Of a stretch of DNA of 17,269 bases, positions 6,631-13,903 are shown piece by piece (the stretch's first letter is position 1; every line of letters starts with the position of its first letter). Under the pieces are notes generated by a model. The model searched no databases, was not told the DNA's origin, and saw only the letters and a program-made list of their open reading frames with translations. Made by a program: the position numbers and the translations under genes. The stretch is from the NCBI GenBank assembly GCA_004555735.1, contig SFHH01000024.1:1-17269 (forward strand). The letters run 5' to 3'. This stretch comes from Acidaminococcus fermentans (GTDB lineage: Bacteria; Bacillota_C; Negativicutes; Acidaminococcales; Acidaminococcaceae).

Positions 6631-7215
6631 TTAGAGTATATACACACGTACCCGCCGACGGCCCCATTCCAGCGCCTGTCCGCGGTTATCAAATGCTAAG
6701 TCGATCTTATTGCCCTTGATGGCTGAACCGATATCGCAGGCAAATCCTTCGCCATAGCCCATTATGTACATCCTTGTGCCCAGAGGGATGATCACCGGAT
6801 CCACCGCCACCACACCTCGGCGCATCATGGCACCCGTATAAGTGACCCCTGTGACTCCCGGATCCGACGGGCTGTATCCCGTAGCTTCCATGATCCAGGT
6901 CTTCCGGAAACGACCAAAGCTCAGGCCGCTCTGTTTGCTCATCAAATTGTAGATGGACCAGGTCACTTCCCCGGTCTGTGGTTTGCGATTCCTCTGTTGG
7001 AATTTCTTTACGGCAGTCTGCGTCCCTTTTCCGAACTCTCCATCTATGTCGCCCGTATAGTACTTCAATTTAGACAGCATAGCTTGTACTTCTTCCACTT
7101 TTTGACCCTTAGACCCGAAGACTGCCACCGGTTTCACGGCGGCAGCCTTTCCAGTCAGGGGCATCAGGACAAGAAGCAGGAGCGCCAGCAGGAGACCAAA
7201 GGTCTTGCGTTGCAC
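6631..7215 (-). CDS. Secreted 3D-domain protein with peptidoglycan-binding domain
   Basis: The 194-residue product has a signal peptide (basic MQRK, hydrophobic 7-20, likely cleavage after AAA at 24-26). It continues with a PG_binding_1-like repeat (about 33-92, GSKGQKVEEVQ and FGKGTQTAVKKFQ) and a C-terminal 3D domain (about 108-194). The three acidic positions that name the domain appear as VAVDP (Asp139), CDIG (Asp161) and KIDLAFD (Asp172), with the GTRMYI turn between. 3D domains resemble the catalytic domain of MltA lytic transglycosylases, so cell-wall cleavage outside the membrane is likely. The GTG start has GGAAAGGAGG about 10 nt upstream, 27 nt after the glnA stop, so it is probably co-transcribed with glnA. 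Confidence 0.88.
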   Translation of the reverse strand: MQRKTFGLLLALLLLVLMPLTGKAAAVKPVAVFGSKGQKVEEVQAMLSKLKYYTGDIDGEFGKGTQTAVKKFQQRNRKPQTGEVTWSIYNLMSKQSGLSFGRFRKTWIMEATGYSPSDPGVTGVTYTGAMMRRGVVAVDPVIIPLGTRMYIMGYGEGFACDIGSAIKGNKIDLAFDNRGQALEWGRRRVRVYIL

Positions 7216-7242
7216 AGCGCAGCAGCCTCCTTTCCGTATCTC

Positions 7243-9147
7243 TTACAGGATATTGTTCTTATAGTCCGTATACAGGCCTTCCAGTTCTTCCATCTTGGCA
7301 TCCAGGGTCTTCTGCAGGTCGGAAGCCTTGTCGAAGTCTCCATCGGCAAAAGCCTTGCCGATCTGGGTGAACAGGCTGGTGCTGGTATCCGTATCTTTGG
7401 CGATCAGGACCCGCAGTTCCTGGACTCTCTGCCACATGCCGTCATCCCAGGCAGTGCTGCTTTCGCTGGCCACCGGTTTCATAGCGGCCACTTTCGTCCG
7501 GTAGTCGGGGATGGTATGTTTCAGCAGTTCCGTCTGCCAACGGATCAGGGCACCGGTCTTGAAGGATTCCAGGTAGGCCGGTTTGATGATATCGCCGGCA
7601 GTGAGTACGGCAACTTTTTCCGGATACTTTGCAAAGGCTTTGCAGTTTTCCCATACCGTTGCAGGAGGAGCACCGAAGTATTTATCCCGTTCTTCGTCGG
7701 TGTAATCTTCGAATACATCGTTTTCCGAACGATACTGTCTGTTTTTTTCCAGATAGAAGCCTTCTTCTCCAGCCTTCTTGGACAGTTCCGCACACAGTTC
7801 AGCGGTGGTCTTGCCGGAACCCAGGGCCGCTTTGATGCCGTCCAGAGCAGCCAGGTAGAAGCCAGCCAGAGCCATATAGGTATTGGTGAAGGGGTTGGGA
7901 GCCCGCATTTCGAACCGGGTAGCTTTGGGGTTGTCCAGATCGCGGATCAGGCCCGCCAGGATGGTACGGTTCCGGGAAGGATCATCCGGAGCTTTGCCCA
8001 GGGAGGTCACGATGCAGATCGGAGCTTCGAACCCAGGTTTCAGCCGTTTGAAGGCGTCAGTGGTGCAGGATACGATGGGGTTCAGGACTTCATAGTTCTT
8101 CAGGATCCCCATCAGGGCGCCATACCCTACGGCGGACAGGAAGTCTTTCGTCATATCAGCCGGGCTCATCAGGTTATAGAACTTGCCGTCTTTGGTGATG
8201 CAGCCCAGTCCTACATGGGTGTGTTCCCCGCTGCCAGCCACCCCGACGATGGGTTTGGCCAGGAAGGAGACTTCCAGACCGTTGGCGCGGAAGACTTCTT
8301 TCACCAGGGTGCGGACCAGGATCTCATTATCGGCTGCCTGGAGACCGTTGGAATATTTCCAGTCGATTTCCAGCTGTTCATTGACATGGGTCATATTGCC
8401 GTTGGCATCCAGCTGGCCCCGGACACCGCCCACTTCTTTGTGGCCCATTTCCGGTTCCAGTCCATAATAGCCCAGCAGTTCCACAGCCTGTTCCAAAGCC
8501 GTCCGGACATTGCCCCGGGTACGAGCCCAGTATTGTTCCTGCATGATCTGGGAGGAGGACAGGGCTTCCGTGGAAACATCTTCCGTAGGAGTCTTGACCC
8601 AGAATTCCAGTTCCGTAGCACTGGTGGAAGTGATTTTTTCCACGTCGGCGGGATCGAAGGCCAGTCCAGGGACCTTGCCTTCTGCCTTCATGGCTTTCAG
8701 GATCTCATCTCCCACATATTCCAGGGTGCTCTTCAGCAGATACCGGGAATCCACGAAATCCCCGTTGTGCTTCAGGAAGCAGGGGACACGCAGGGTCCCA
8801 ACCAATTTGCCGGTTTCCGGATCGATGTGGTCCAGGTTGTAGTCCACGAACCATTTCACGGACAGGTCAGCCACCATATCTACCCGGGCATCGTTCAGGG
8901 AAGCCACTCCGGGCAGCACTACGGAAGAACCGTCGGTCTGGGCCGTATGGCTGTAAAGCATGGTTTCCATATCGTCCAGCAGGGCGCTGATAGGAACTTT
9001 TTCATCCGTATCATTGCCTGCAAAGTCAATGCCCATGAAGGACACAAATTTAATCTCAGGATGTTGGTTGAGTAAGACTCGTAAGGTTTCCGGTGTTAAT
9101 TCGCTGGGTTGAATCACGTAAAGCAAATCTTTTTCGTACATAATCAT
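7243..9147 (-). CDS. glnA: Glutamine synthetase, long atypical form
   Basis: It should condense glutamate and ammonia to glutamine with ATP. Catalytic-core motifs are in order: ELEF (179-182), EMGHKEVGG (233-241, the HxE metal site), GSGEHTHVG (305-313), KRLKPGFEAP (367-376), RNRT (392-395) and RFEMRAPNPFTNTYMA (411-426). At 634 residues it is much longer than ordinary type I enzymes (about 440-470). It has a divergent N terminus and a mostly helical, charged C-terminal extension from about residue 500. The motifs are type I-like rather than type III. I see no NLYDLP adenylylation site. ATG codons at 9147 and 9141 are both usable: GAGGGG is 10 nt before the first, and AAAGGGG is 9 nt before the second. 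Confidence 0.88.
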   Translation of the reverse strand: MIMYEKDLLYVIQPSELTPETLRVLLNQHPEIKFVSFMGIDFAGNDTDEKVPISALLDDMETMLYSHTAQTDGSSVVLPGVASLNDARVDMVADLSVKWFVDYNLDHIDPETGKLVGTLRVPCFLKHNGDFVDSRYLLKSTLEYVGDEILKAMKAEGKVPGLAFDPADVEKITSTSATELEFWVKTPTEDVSTEALSSSQIMQEQYWARTRGNVRTALEQAVELLGYYGLEPEMGHKEVGGVRGQLDANGNMTHVNEQLEIDWKYSNGLQAADNEILVRTLVKEVFRANGLEVSFLAKPIVGVAGSGEHTHVGLGCITKDGKFYNLMSPADMTKDFLSAVGYGALMGILKNYEVLNPIVSCTTDAFKRLKPGFEAPICIVTSLGKAPDDPSRNRTILAGLIRDLDNPKATRFEMRAPNPFTNTYMALAGFYLAALDGIKAALGSGKTTAELCAELSKKAGEEGFYLEKNRQYRSENDVFEDYTDEERDKYFGAPPATVWENCKAFAKYPEKVAVLTAGDIIKPAYLESFKTGALIRWQTELLKHTIPDYRTKVAAMKPVASESSTAWDDGMWQRVQELRVLIAKDTDTSTSLFTQIGKAFADGDFDKASDLQKTLDAKMEELEGLYTDYKNNIL

Positions 9148-9279
9148 GTACCCCTTTCCCCTCGATAGTTCTTTTTGAATACTTGGCTTTGACTGGAGCC
9201 ACAGCAGGCTGCTGCCGAAAGTTCCGTTTACTCTTACCTTTACAAAACCTGTATCCTTTTGTCTTCGATTACGTGGTTT

Positions 9280-9288
9280 ATTATAGCA
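9280..9288 (-). promoter_or_regulatory. glnA: Extended -10 promoter of glnA
   Basis: TGCTATAAT on the minus strand is identical to the 9-mer before tsaE. No TTGACA-like -35 is found at 16-18 nt upstream, so recognition would rely on the TGn extension, the A+T-rich DNA above it, or an activator. Start of transcription would fall near 9273. Confidence 0.65.
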
Positions 9289-9454
9289 CAAAACTTTTCC
9301 ATCGCCTAGAGGAAAATGGACTTTTTTCGAATATTTTTATATGGTAATTTTCTATCGTTCGATTTTAGCTCTTTTGGATGGGATTTTTTTCGTTCTTTAT
9401 TGATAGAAAGGTTACATAAAAGAGTTTTCCCGAACTTTAGTGCAGTAATAGAAG

Positions 9455-9483
9455 GAGCTGTTGCACGTTTGGTGCAACAGCTC
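9455..9483. other. 12-bp GTTGC-family hairpin
   Basis: A perfect stem GAGCTGTTGCAC/GTGCAACAGCTC (9455-9466 with 9472-9483) has a 5-nt loop. No strong T-run follows on either strand, so termination is doubtful. It is one boundary of a short module whose other boundary is the DUF3870 terminator, with heptads between. Confidence 0.7.
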
Positions 9484-9509
9484 GGTCTCGAGTCTCGGGT
9501 CTCGAGACT
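9482..9509. repeat. Heptad array between two hairpins
   Basis: Four in-phase units: TCGGTCT, CGAGTCT, CGGGTCT, CGAGACT. Part of it can fold on itself, since GAGTCTCG and CGAGACTC are complementary. It fills the whole gap between the hairpins at 9455-9483 and 9517-9547 apart from the A-run. Confidence 0.78.
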
Positions 9510-9510
9510 C

Positions 9511-9547
9511 AAAAAAGGGGGTGTTGCAAGCAATGTGCAACACCCCC
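9511..9547 (-). terminator. Terminator of the DUF3870 gene
   Basis: A 12-bp stem GGGGGTGTTGCA/TGCAACACCCCC (9517-9528 with 9536-9547) has a 7-nt loop and is followed on the minus strand by six T. It starts 1 nt beyond the stop codon region. Confidence 0.9.
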
Positions 9548-9548
9548 T

Positions 9549-9866
9549 TCATTTCCCTACGATCTGCCGGTAGTGCTGCCGGGCATCCCGGTAGGCGGCT
9601 AATATGGCCTTTCCGGAAGAGCCGAAATACCGCTGTTCCACTTCCTGTTCCAGGAACAGAGATTCCTCCAGGATGCCATGGTGGAGGAACAGCTTCCGGA
9701 TAAACGTCCTGGTCAGCTTCAGGGTGGCATTACAGTCCACATCCACGATTTCCCCGGTCTCTTCCACCACTTCAAAAGCCATATAGAACACTCCATAGAT
9801 CTTGGTAATGGCATTGTCCATATTGGTCCGGGCTTCCCCGGTGATGTAAAGGGTACGTTTGTCCAT
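9549..9866 (-). CDS. DUF3870 domain protein
   Basis: This small soluble protein of 105 residues matches the DUF3870 family as I recall it. Features are an opening TLYITGEARTN, then ITKIYGVFYMAFEV, the GEIVDVDCNATLKLT stretch, a TRTFIRKLF helix, and a C-terminal RYFGSSGKAILAAYRDA. The function of the family is unknown to me. The start is ATG 9866, supported by AAAGGAG 9 nt upstream; extending it upstream would translate the heptads and a hairpin. It follows the DUF819 gene by 149 nt with no promoter that I can see, so it may depend on read-through from the dipeptide operon. Confidence 0.85.
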   Translation of the reverse strand: MDKRTLYITGEARTNMDNAITKIYGVFYMAFEVVEETGEIVDVDCNATLKLTRTFIRKLFLHHGILEESLFLEQEVEQRYFGSSGKAILAAYRDARQHYRQIVGK

Positions 9867-9895
9867 GTGTCTGTGCTCCTTTGGGGTGATTGTGA

Positions 9896-9922
9896 GGGTG
9901 TTGCACGTCCTGTGCAACACTC
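9896..9922. other. GTTGC-family hairpin upstream of DUF3870
   Basis: An 11-bp stem GGGTGTTGCAC/GTGCAACACTC with one G-T pair (9896-9906 with 9912-9922) has a 5-nt loop, about 30 nt upstream of the DUF3870 start. It has no T-run, so it is not an obvious terminator. Confidence 0.65.
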
Positions 9923-9928
9923 CGCTCT

Positions 9929-9956
9929 CGAGTCTCGAGTCTCGGGTCTCGAGCCG
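9929..9956. repeat. Heptad array between DUF819 and DUF3870
   Basis: Four in-phase units: CGAGTCT, CGAGTCT, CGGGTCT, CGAGCCG. It is closely similar to the array at 9482-9509 and likewise lies between two GTTGC-type hairpins. Confidence 0.75.
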
Positions 9957-10002
9957 AAAGAGGGGTTGTGGCACGTGTGTGGTTATCACATGCCACAACC
10001 CC
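9956..10002 (-). terminator. Terminator or 3' hairpin of the DUF819 gene
   Basis: A 12-bp stem GGGGTTGTGGCA/TGCCACAACCCC (9962-9973 with 9991-10002) continues inward with an imperfect CGTGTG/CACATG stem. On the minus strand it is followed only by TCTTTC, so termination may be partial. It starts 13 nt after the DUF819 stop. Confidence 0.7.
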
Positions 10003-10015
10003 TTTATTATACCAA

Positions 10016-11197
10016 TTACGCCATCATTTTCAAAACATATCCACAGATCAGTCCGGCAAAATTCCCTACAGCGGCCCCTAAGACACCCATCAGGACCCCG
10101 ATGCCCGCATAGGATTCATTATAGGCCGAAGCTACGATGGGAGCCGAAGCAGCCCCGCCGATATTAGCCAGAGAAGCAGTAGACACCATGCACAGATCCC
10201 AGTGGAAGAACTTGGAAAGCCCATACATCCCGATCACATGGACCACCAGGATGAAGAAACCGTAGACCACCCACATGGGAGCACTCAGGAGATCTGTTAC
10301 AGAGGCCGTGGAGGCCAGCAGGGAAACCACAGCATACAGGTACACGCTGGACAGTTCTTCCACCGCCGGCACTTTGCCCAGAGGGCTCATGGCACATACC
10401 AGGCCCAGGACGGTGACGAACACCGTGGTCATGGTCCCTTTATCGAACATGGCCAGCCCTACGCCCTTGAGCATCGTATTGAGAGATGCCCCCACGCTTT
10501 GGGAAATGGCAGAAACCAGCAGAGAAACACCGATCAGGAAGATCCAGTCAGCCGCCGCTGCCTTTTTCTTTTCCTTGGCCACTTCCGCCGCCGCTGCATC
10601 AGCCACGGCCTGGAGTTTAGAGGTGTCTGCCTGGACAGAATCGTTCCATTTGTCCGCATGCTTCACCATCAGGAGCAAGAGGGCGATCCACACGGAATAG
10701 CACACCGTATCCAGCGCCAGGGCGCAGCTGTAGGCACCGGCATCCACCGGCAGGGCCGCCTGCATGGCCGCCATATTGGCAGAGCCGCCCACCCAAGAAG
10801 CATAGAGTGCTGCTACAGCCCCCCAGGTATCGTGGCCCAAGTACCCTTTGAAGATAGGATACCCGATGACAAACCCGACGAACAAGGTCACCGAGCAGCC
10901 CAGGAAAATGGCCACCATCCGACCGCCTAATTTAGCCAGTTTCCGGAAGTCACAGCGCAGCAGCATGACAAAGATCATGGCATACAGCAGATTGTTTTTC
11001 AGGGCTTTATAAGCTGCGGACACTTCTTTCGAATGATACAGGCCCATGGTACAGAAGACCATGTTCAGCACATAGATCCACACCAGAGGCGGGACCAGAT
11101 TGAAGATTTTCCATTTGGTGTACTTTTCCAGAGCCAGCAGGACCCCTGCCAGGCACATGAGGAAGGCTATATAGGTAAAGCCATTGGTGATGACCAT
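10016..11197 (-). CDS. DUF819 (YjcL-like) membrane protein, putative transporter
   Basis: This 393-residue integral membrane protein has about ten to twelve hydrophobic segments. A hydrophilic, Ala/Lys-rich cytoplasmic-looking loop lies at about 180-217. Both halves carry a related glycine-rich motif, ASWVGGSANMAAM near 133-145 and ASLANIGGAASAP in the C-terminal part, which suggests the two-repeat architecture of secondary transporters. The length and these motifs fit the DUF819 family. The ATG has GGAGAG 7 nt upstream and lies 35 nt after the dipeptide epimerase stop. From the neighbours I infer uptake of a dipeptide or a cell-wall peptide. The substrate cannot be read from the sequence. 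Confidence 0.85.
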   Translation of the reverse strand: MVITNGFTYIAFLMCLAGVLLALEKYTKWKIFNLVPPLVWIYVLNMVFCTMGLYHSKEVSAAYKALKNNLLYAMIFVMLLRCDFRKLAKLGGRMVAIFLGCSVTLFVGFVIGYPIFKGYLGHDTWGAVAALYASWVGGSANMAAMQAALPVDAGAYSCALALDTVCYSVWIALLLLMVKHADKWNDSVQADTSKLQAVADAAAAEVAKEKKKAAAADWIFLIGVSLLVSAISQSVGASLNTMLKGVGLAMFDKGTMTTVFVTVLGLVCAMSPLGKVPAVEELSSVYLYAVVSLLASTASVTDLLSAPMWVVYGFFILVVHVIGMYGLSKFFHWDLCMVSTASLANIGGAASAPIVASAYNESYAGIGVLMGVLGAAVGNFAGLICGYVLKMMA

Positions 11198-11232
11198 CTT
11201 GCATCTCTCCTTTCATTCTTCCCTGCAGCAGG

Positions 11233-12327
11233 CTACTCCTCCAGATATCGGATGCCCCGGATCCCGGTGACACCCAGTCCCGGTGCGTCGCTGACCGTGA
11301 TTTCCTTTTCATTGAATAGAGCACCGCCTTCCACCGGATCTTCGGAACAGAGCACGGGCCCATCCAGATCCACCCGGGTGATGATCTTCCGGGCGCAGGC
11401 CAGATGCACCGCCGCATTGACGCTGACCTTGGCTTCCAGCATGCAGCCGATCATGCACTCTACCCCGCACACCTCTGCCAAAGTAGCGATTTTCAAAGCG
11501 TTGGTGAGCCCGCCGCATTTCATCAATTTGATATTGATCAGGTCCGCTGCCTGCATCTGGACGATCTTCAGGGCATCTTCTACGGAGAACACCGCTTCGT
11601 CGGCCAGCACTGGCACATAGGACCGTTCGGTCACATATTTCAGCCCTTCGTAATCATGGGCCTTCACCGGCTGTTCCACCAGTTCGATATCCAGCCCTTT
11701 ATCCTGCATCTGGTTCAGCAGGCGCACCGCCTGTTTGGGGCTCCAGGCCTGGTTGGCATCGATGCGGATCCGGACATCCGGTCCCACCGCTTTCCGGACA
11801 GCGGCCAGCCGGGCCACATCCAAGGAGGGATCGATCCCCACCTTCACCTTCAGGGTATCGTACCCCCGCCGGATGGCATCCACCGCATCCCGGGCCATTT
11901 CTTCCGGAGGATTCACGCTGATGGTGATATCCGTGACGATCTTGTTCCTGGCCCCTCCCAGCATCTTGTACACCGGGATCCCGTATTTCTTCCCATACAG
12001 ATCCCACAGCGCGATATCCGCAGCCGCCTTGGCACTGGTATTTTTCACGATGCAAGCCTGGACGGCCTGGGTGATATCTTCGAAATCATCCACATCCCGG
12101 CCCACCAGTGTCTTGGCAATATGGTCCTGGAAGGCGCCCAGGATGGCACCGGTGGTATCCCCAGTGATGGCCCCGGTAGGAGGCGCTTCTCCAAACCCCA
12201 CTTCTCCAGTATCTGTATGGATTTCCACAATGACATCTTCTACACTGTTCACCTGACGCAGAGCCGTCTTAAACGGTACCCGCAGCGCAACAGCGATTCT
12301 CCCTAGACGGACTTTGGTAATTTTCAT
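11233..12327 (-). CDS. Dipeptide epimerase (L-Ala-D/L-Glu epimerase type)
   Basis: An enolase-superfamily, muconate-lactonising subgroup enzyme of 364 residues. Its catalytic set is complete: the two lysines of LKVKVG (Lys160, Lys162), metal ligands Asp190 (RIDAN), Glu218 (ELVEQP) and Asp243 (LADEA), and the opposite base Lys267 (INIKLMK). The VDLDGP motif (Asp320, Asp322) is the DxD that binds the dipeptide amino group and separates epimerases from other subgroup members. These spacings match what I recall for B. subtilis YkfB. It would convert L-Ala-D-Glu from murein to L-Ala-L-Glu, which peptidases can cut. The ATG at 12327 has GGAGGGG 6 nt upstream. Other dipeptides cannot be excluded as substrates. 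Confidence 0.92.
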   Translation of the reverse strand: MKITKVRLGRIAVALRVPFKTALRQVNSVEDVIVEIHTDTGEVGFGEAPPTGAITGDTTGAILGAFQDHIAKTLVGRDVDDFEDITQAVQACIVKNTSAKAAADIALWDLYGKKYGIPVYKMLGGARNKIVTDITISVNPPEEMARDAVDAIRRGYDTLKVKVGIDPSLDVARLAAVRKAVGPDVRIRIDANQAWSPKQAVRLLNQMQDKGLDIELVEQPVKAHDYEGLKYVTERSYVPVLADEAVFSVEDALKIVQMQAADLINIKLMKCGGLTNALKIATLAEVCGVECMIGCMLEAKVSVNAAVHLACARKIITRVDLDGPVLCSEDPVEGGALFNEKEITVSDAPGLGVTGIRGIRYLEE

Positions 12328-12378
12328 CGGCTTCCCCTCCTTATTTATTGCAACGGATTTGTTTTTTCCCTCATTCAG

Positions 12379-12395
12379 AGCCGGCCGCGCCGGCT
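12379..12395. other. GC-rich hairpin between dipeptidase and epimerase
   Basis: A perfect 7-bp AGCCGGC/GCCGGCT stem has a 3-nt loop, within the 104-nt gap of the operon. It is not followed by T on the minus strand, so it may shape mRNA stability between the two cistrons rather than end transcription. Confidence 0.55.
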
Positions 12396-12397
12396 TC

Positions 12398-12431
12398 CCT
12401 AGGCCGCTGACCGTTGACAGCTGACTGCCTT
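12398..12431 (-). repeat. GTCA-type heptads after the dipeptidase stop
   Basis: On the plus strand three in-phase 7-mers CGCTGAC, CGTTGAC, AGCTGAC (12405-12425) abut the dipeptidase stop. On the minus strand the block ends in GGCCTAGGG. The same sequence with one heptad fewer follows the coaX stop at 15078-15097. Confidence 0.65.
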
Positions 12432-13811
12432 TTACTTCGCCAGCCGATACAGGGCCTCTGCATAGATCTTCGCATTCAGCACCAGCTTGTGGATTTCCCA
12501 ATATTCATTCGGGAGATGTTCCCGCACCGTATCTCCTGGGAAAATGGGTCCGAATGCCACGATGTTAGGGATGCTCTTGGCATAGGTGCCGCCCCCGATG
12601 CAGATGGTCTTCGGTTCAAACTCTGTCAGTTCCCCATATACTTGGAGCAGCGTCTGGATATAATCCGTCTTGGGGTCCACATACAAGGCTTTTTTATGGG
12701 CTTCGCTGACCTTCTGGAACCCGGCGGCTGCAAACTGGTCGTCCAGCTTAGGCGCACATCCGTCATAGCTCTTGGTCACAGGATACCGATAGTTGATCTT
12801 CAGCGTCAGCTTCCCTGCGTCCCCTTGGATGACGCCCATATTGAAGGACAGCTTCCCGGAAGCCGCGTCTTCCAGACAGATGCCCAAGGATTCTCCGTGG
12901 ACTTCCAAGCCGATCTTGTTCCCTAAGAAGGCCAATGCCTGCTGGAGATCATCGGCAAAAGGCAGCTCCGCCAAAGCTGCCAGCAGCCGCCCGATGGCAT
13001 TTTCCCCTTTTTCTGGGGAAGCCGCATGGGCCTGGATTCCCTGGGCTGTCACTTTCAGTCCTTCCGGGATCACTTCCCATTGGACTTTGGGGTCCTTTTC
13101 TCCATACCGTTCCAAGATCCGGGCCGCTTCCGCCGGTTCGCATTGGAGAAGAGCCGAAGCCAGCGCTGGCACCACATTGAAAGCCGATCCTCCCTTGATT
13201 TCTTTCAGGATCAAAGGCCCGGATTGGGCATACTCCCGTTCAAAAGTCACGTTGATGATGCCCTTTTCCCCATTGATCACCGGATATTCTCCGTCAGGGG
13301 TAAAACCGCACACCGGGATTTCCCCACCTTGATCCAAATAATACTGCATGTCTTTGCTTCCGGTTTCTTCATTGGTCCCGAACAGGATCCGGATCCGTCG
13401 CTTCAGGGGGACGCCGCTGTCCTTCAGGGCTTTCAAGGCATACAAGGCTGCCACAGTCGGCCCTTTGTCATCCATGGTGCCCCGGCCATAGACATTCTCT
13501 CCATCGGCTTCTCCGCCATAGGGGTCCCGGGTCCAGCCATCCCCTTCCGGCACCACATCCAGATGTCCCAGGACAGCTACCATTTCCGGGCCTTCCCCAT
13601 ATTCACACCAGCCCATGTAATTGTCCACATTCTGCGTCCGGAAGCCCATTTTTTCTGCTTCTTCCAGCATGTAGGCCAGACACCGGGCCGGCCCAGGGCC
13701 GAAGGGTTTTCCTGGAAGGGCTCCTTCCTGTACGCTTTTGATCCGGACCGCTTCCTGCAGGGTCTTGACCATTGCTTCACGATTTTGTTCTACCAGTTTG
13801 GCCAGTTCCAT
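12432..13811 (-). CDS. pepV: M20 family dipeptidase, PepV type
   Basis: A cytoplasmic di-zinc aminopeptidase-type dipeptidase of 459 residues. Metal and catalytic residues are visible: HLDVVPEGDGW (His83, Asp85), GTMDDKGP (Asp114/115, one bridging the metals), NEETGSK (Glu148 base, Glu149 ligand) and a late GGGTYAK before the C-terminal metal His region. Length and motifs fit PepV rather than shorter M20 enzymes. The ATG at 13811 has GGGAGG 7 nt upstream. A longer reading starts inside a terminator stem and is rejected. It is the first gene before the dipeptide epimerase and DUF819 genes, so it probably cleaves the L,L-dipeptide the epimerase makes. Expression is probably controlled by the leader at 13855-13974. 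Confidence 0.9.
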   Translation of the reverse strand: MELAKLVEQNREAMVKTLQEAVRIKSVQEGALPGKPFGPGPARCLAYMLEEAEKMGFRTQNVDNYMGWCEYGEGPEMVAVLGHLDVVPEGDGWTRDPYGGEADGENVYGRGTMDDKGPTVAALYALKALKDSGVPLKRRIRILFGTNEETGSKDMQYYLDQGGEIPVCGFTPDGEYPVINGEKGIINVTFEREYAQSGPLILKEIKGGSAFNVVPALASALLQCEPAEAARILERYGEKDPKVQWEVIPEGLKVTAQGIQAHAASPEKGENAIGRLLAALAELPFADDLQQALAFLGNKIGLEVHGESLGICLEDAASGKLSFNMGVIQGDAGKLTLKINYRYPVTKSYDGCAPKLDDQFAAAGFQKVSEAHKKALYVDPKTDYIQTLLQVYGELTEFEPKTICIGGGTYAKSIPNIVAFGPIFPGDTVREHLPNEYWEIHKLVLNAKIYAEALYRLAK

Positions 13812-13854
13812 GGCACAACCTCCCTTGCTGTTTCTCCTCCAGGGATGCCGGGAT

Positions 13855-13903
13855 AAAAAAAGGCCCAGCAAGGCGCACTCCATCCTTGGGCACCTCTGCT
13901 GGG
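13855..13903 (-). terminator. Intrinsic terminator in the dipeptidase leader
   Basis: A stem of about 13 bp with one bulge and a 13-nt loop (5' arm 13890-13903, 3' arm 13864-13876), then CC and seven T. It is the only U-rich terminator between dusB and the dipeptidase, so it may also close the coaX-dusB transcript. It lies about 45 nt upstream of the dipeptidase start. Confidence 0.85.

Larger units (their letters stand above)
9148..9548. other. Intergenic region between DUF3870 gene and glnA
   Basis: These 401 bases hold no supported gene. In the direction of transcription they contain the DUF3870 terminator, a heptad array, a 12-bp hairpin, about 150 bp of very A+T-rich DNA (9301-9454) that is probably promoter-upstream sequence, the glnA extended -10, and a leader of about 125 nt. 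A short CAGCAG/CTGCTG hairpin is visible in the leader near 9203-9215. I recognise no riboswitch class in it. Confidence 0.7.

Noticed and set aside
6997..9075. A 692-codon open frame on the plus strand
   Set aside because: It is antisense to glnA, has no ribosome site and a composition rich in His, Gln and Phe, typical of a mirror frame of a high-GC3 gene. The minus-strand frame has all glutamine synthetase motifs.
9148..9291. A 48-residue N-terminal extension of glnA
   Set aside because: It would start inside the -10 TATAAT and lacks a ribosome site, while two well-placed ATG codons with G-rich sites exist at 9147 and 9141.
9867..9998. A 44-residue N-terminal extension of the DUF3870 protein
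   Set aside because: It would translate the heptad array and a hairpin and has no ribosome site; the ATG at 9866 has AAAGGAG.
13812..13883. A 24-residue extension of the dipeptidase
   Set aside because: The upstream ATG lies in the loop of the intrinsic terminator; the ATG at 13811 has GGGAGG 7 nt upstream.
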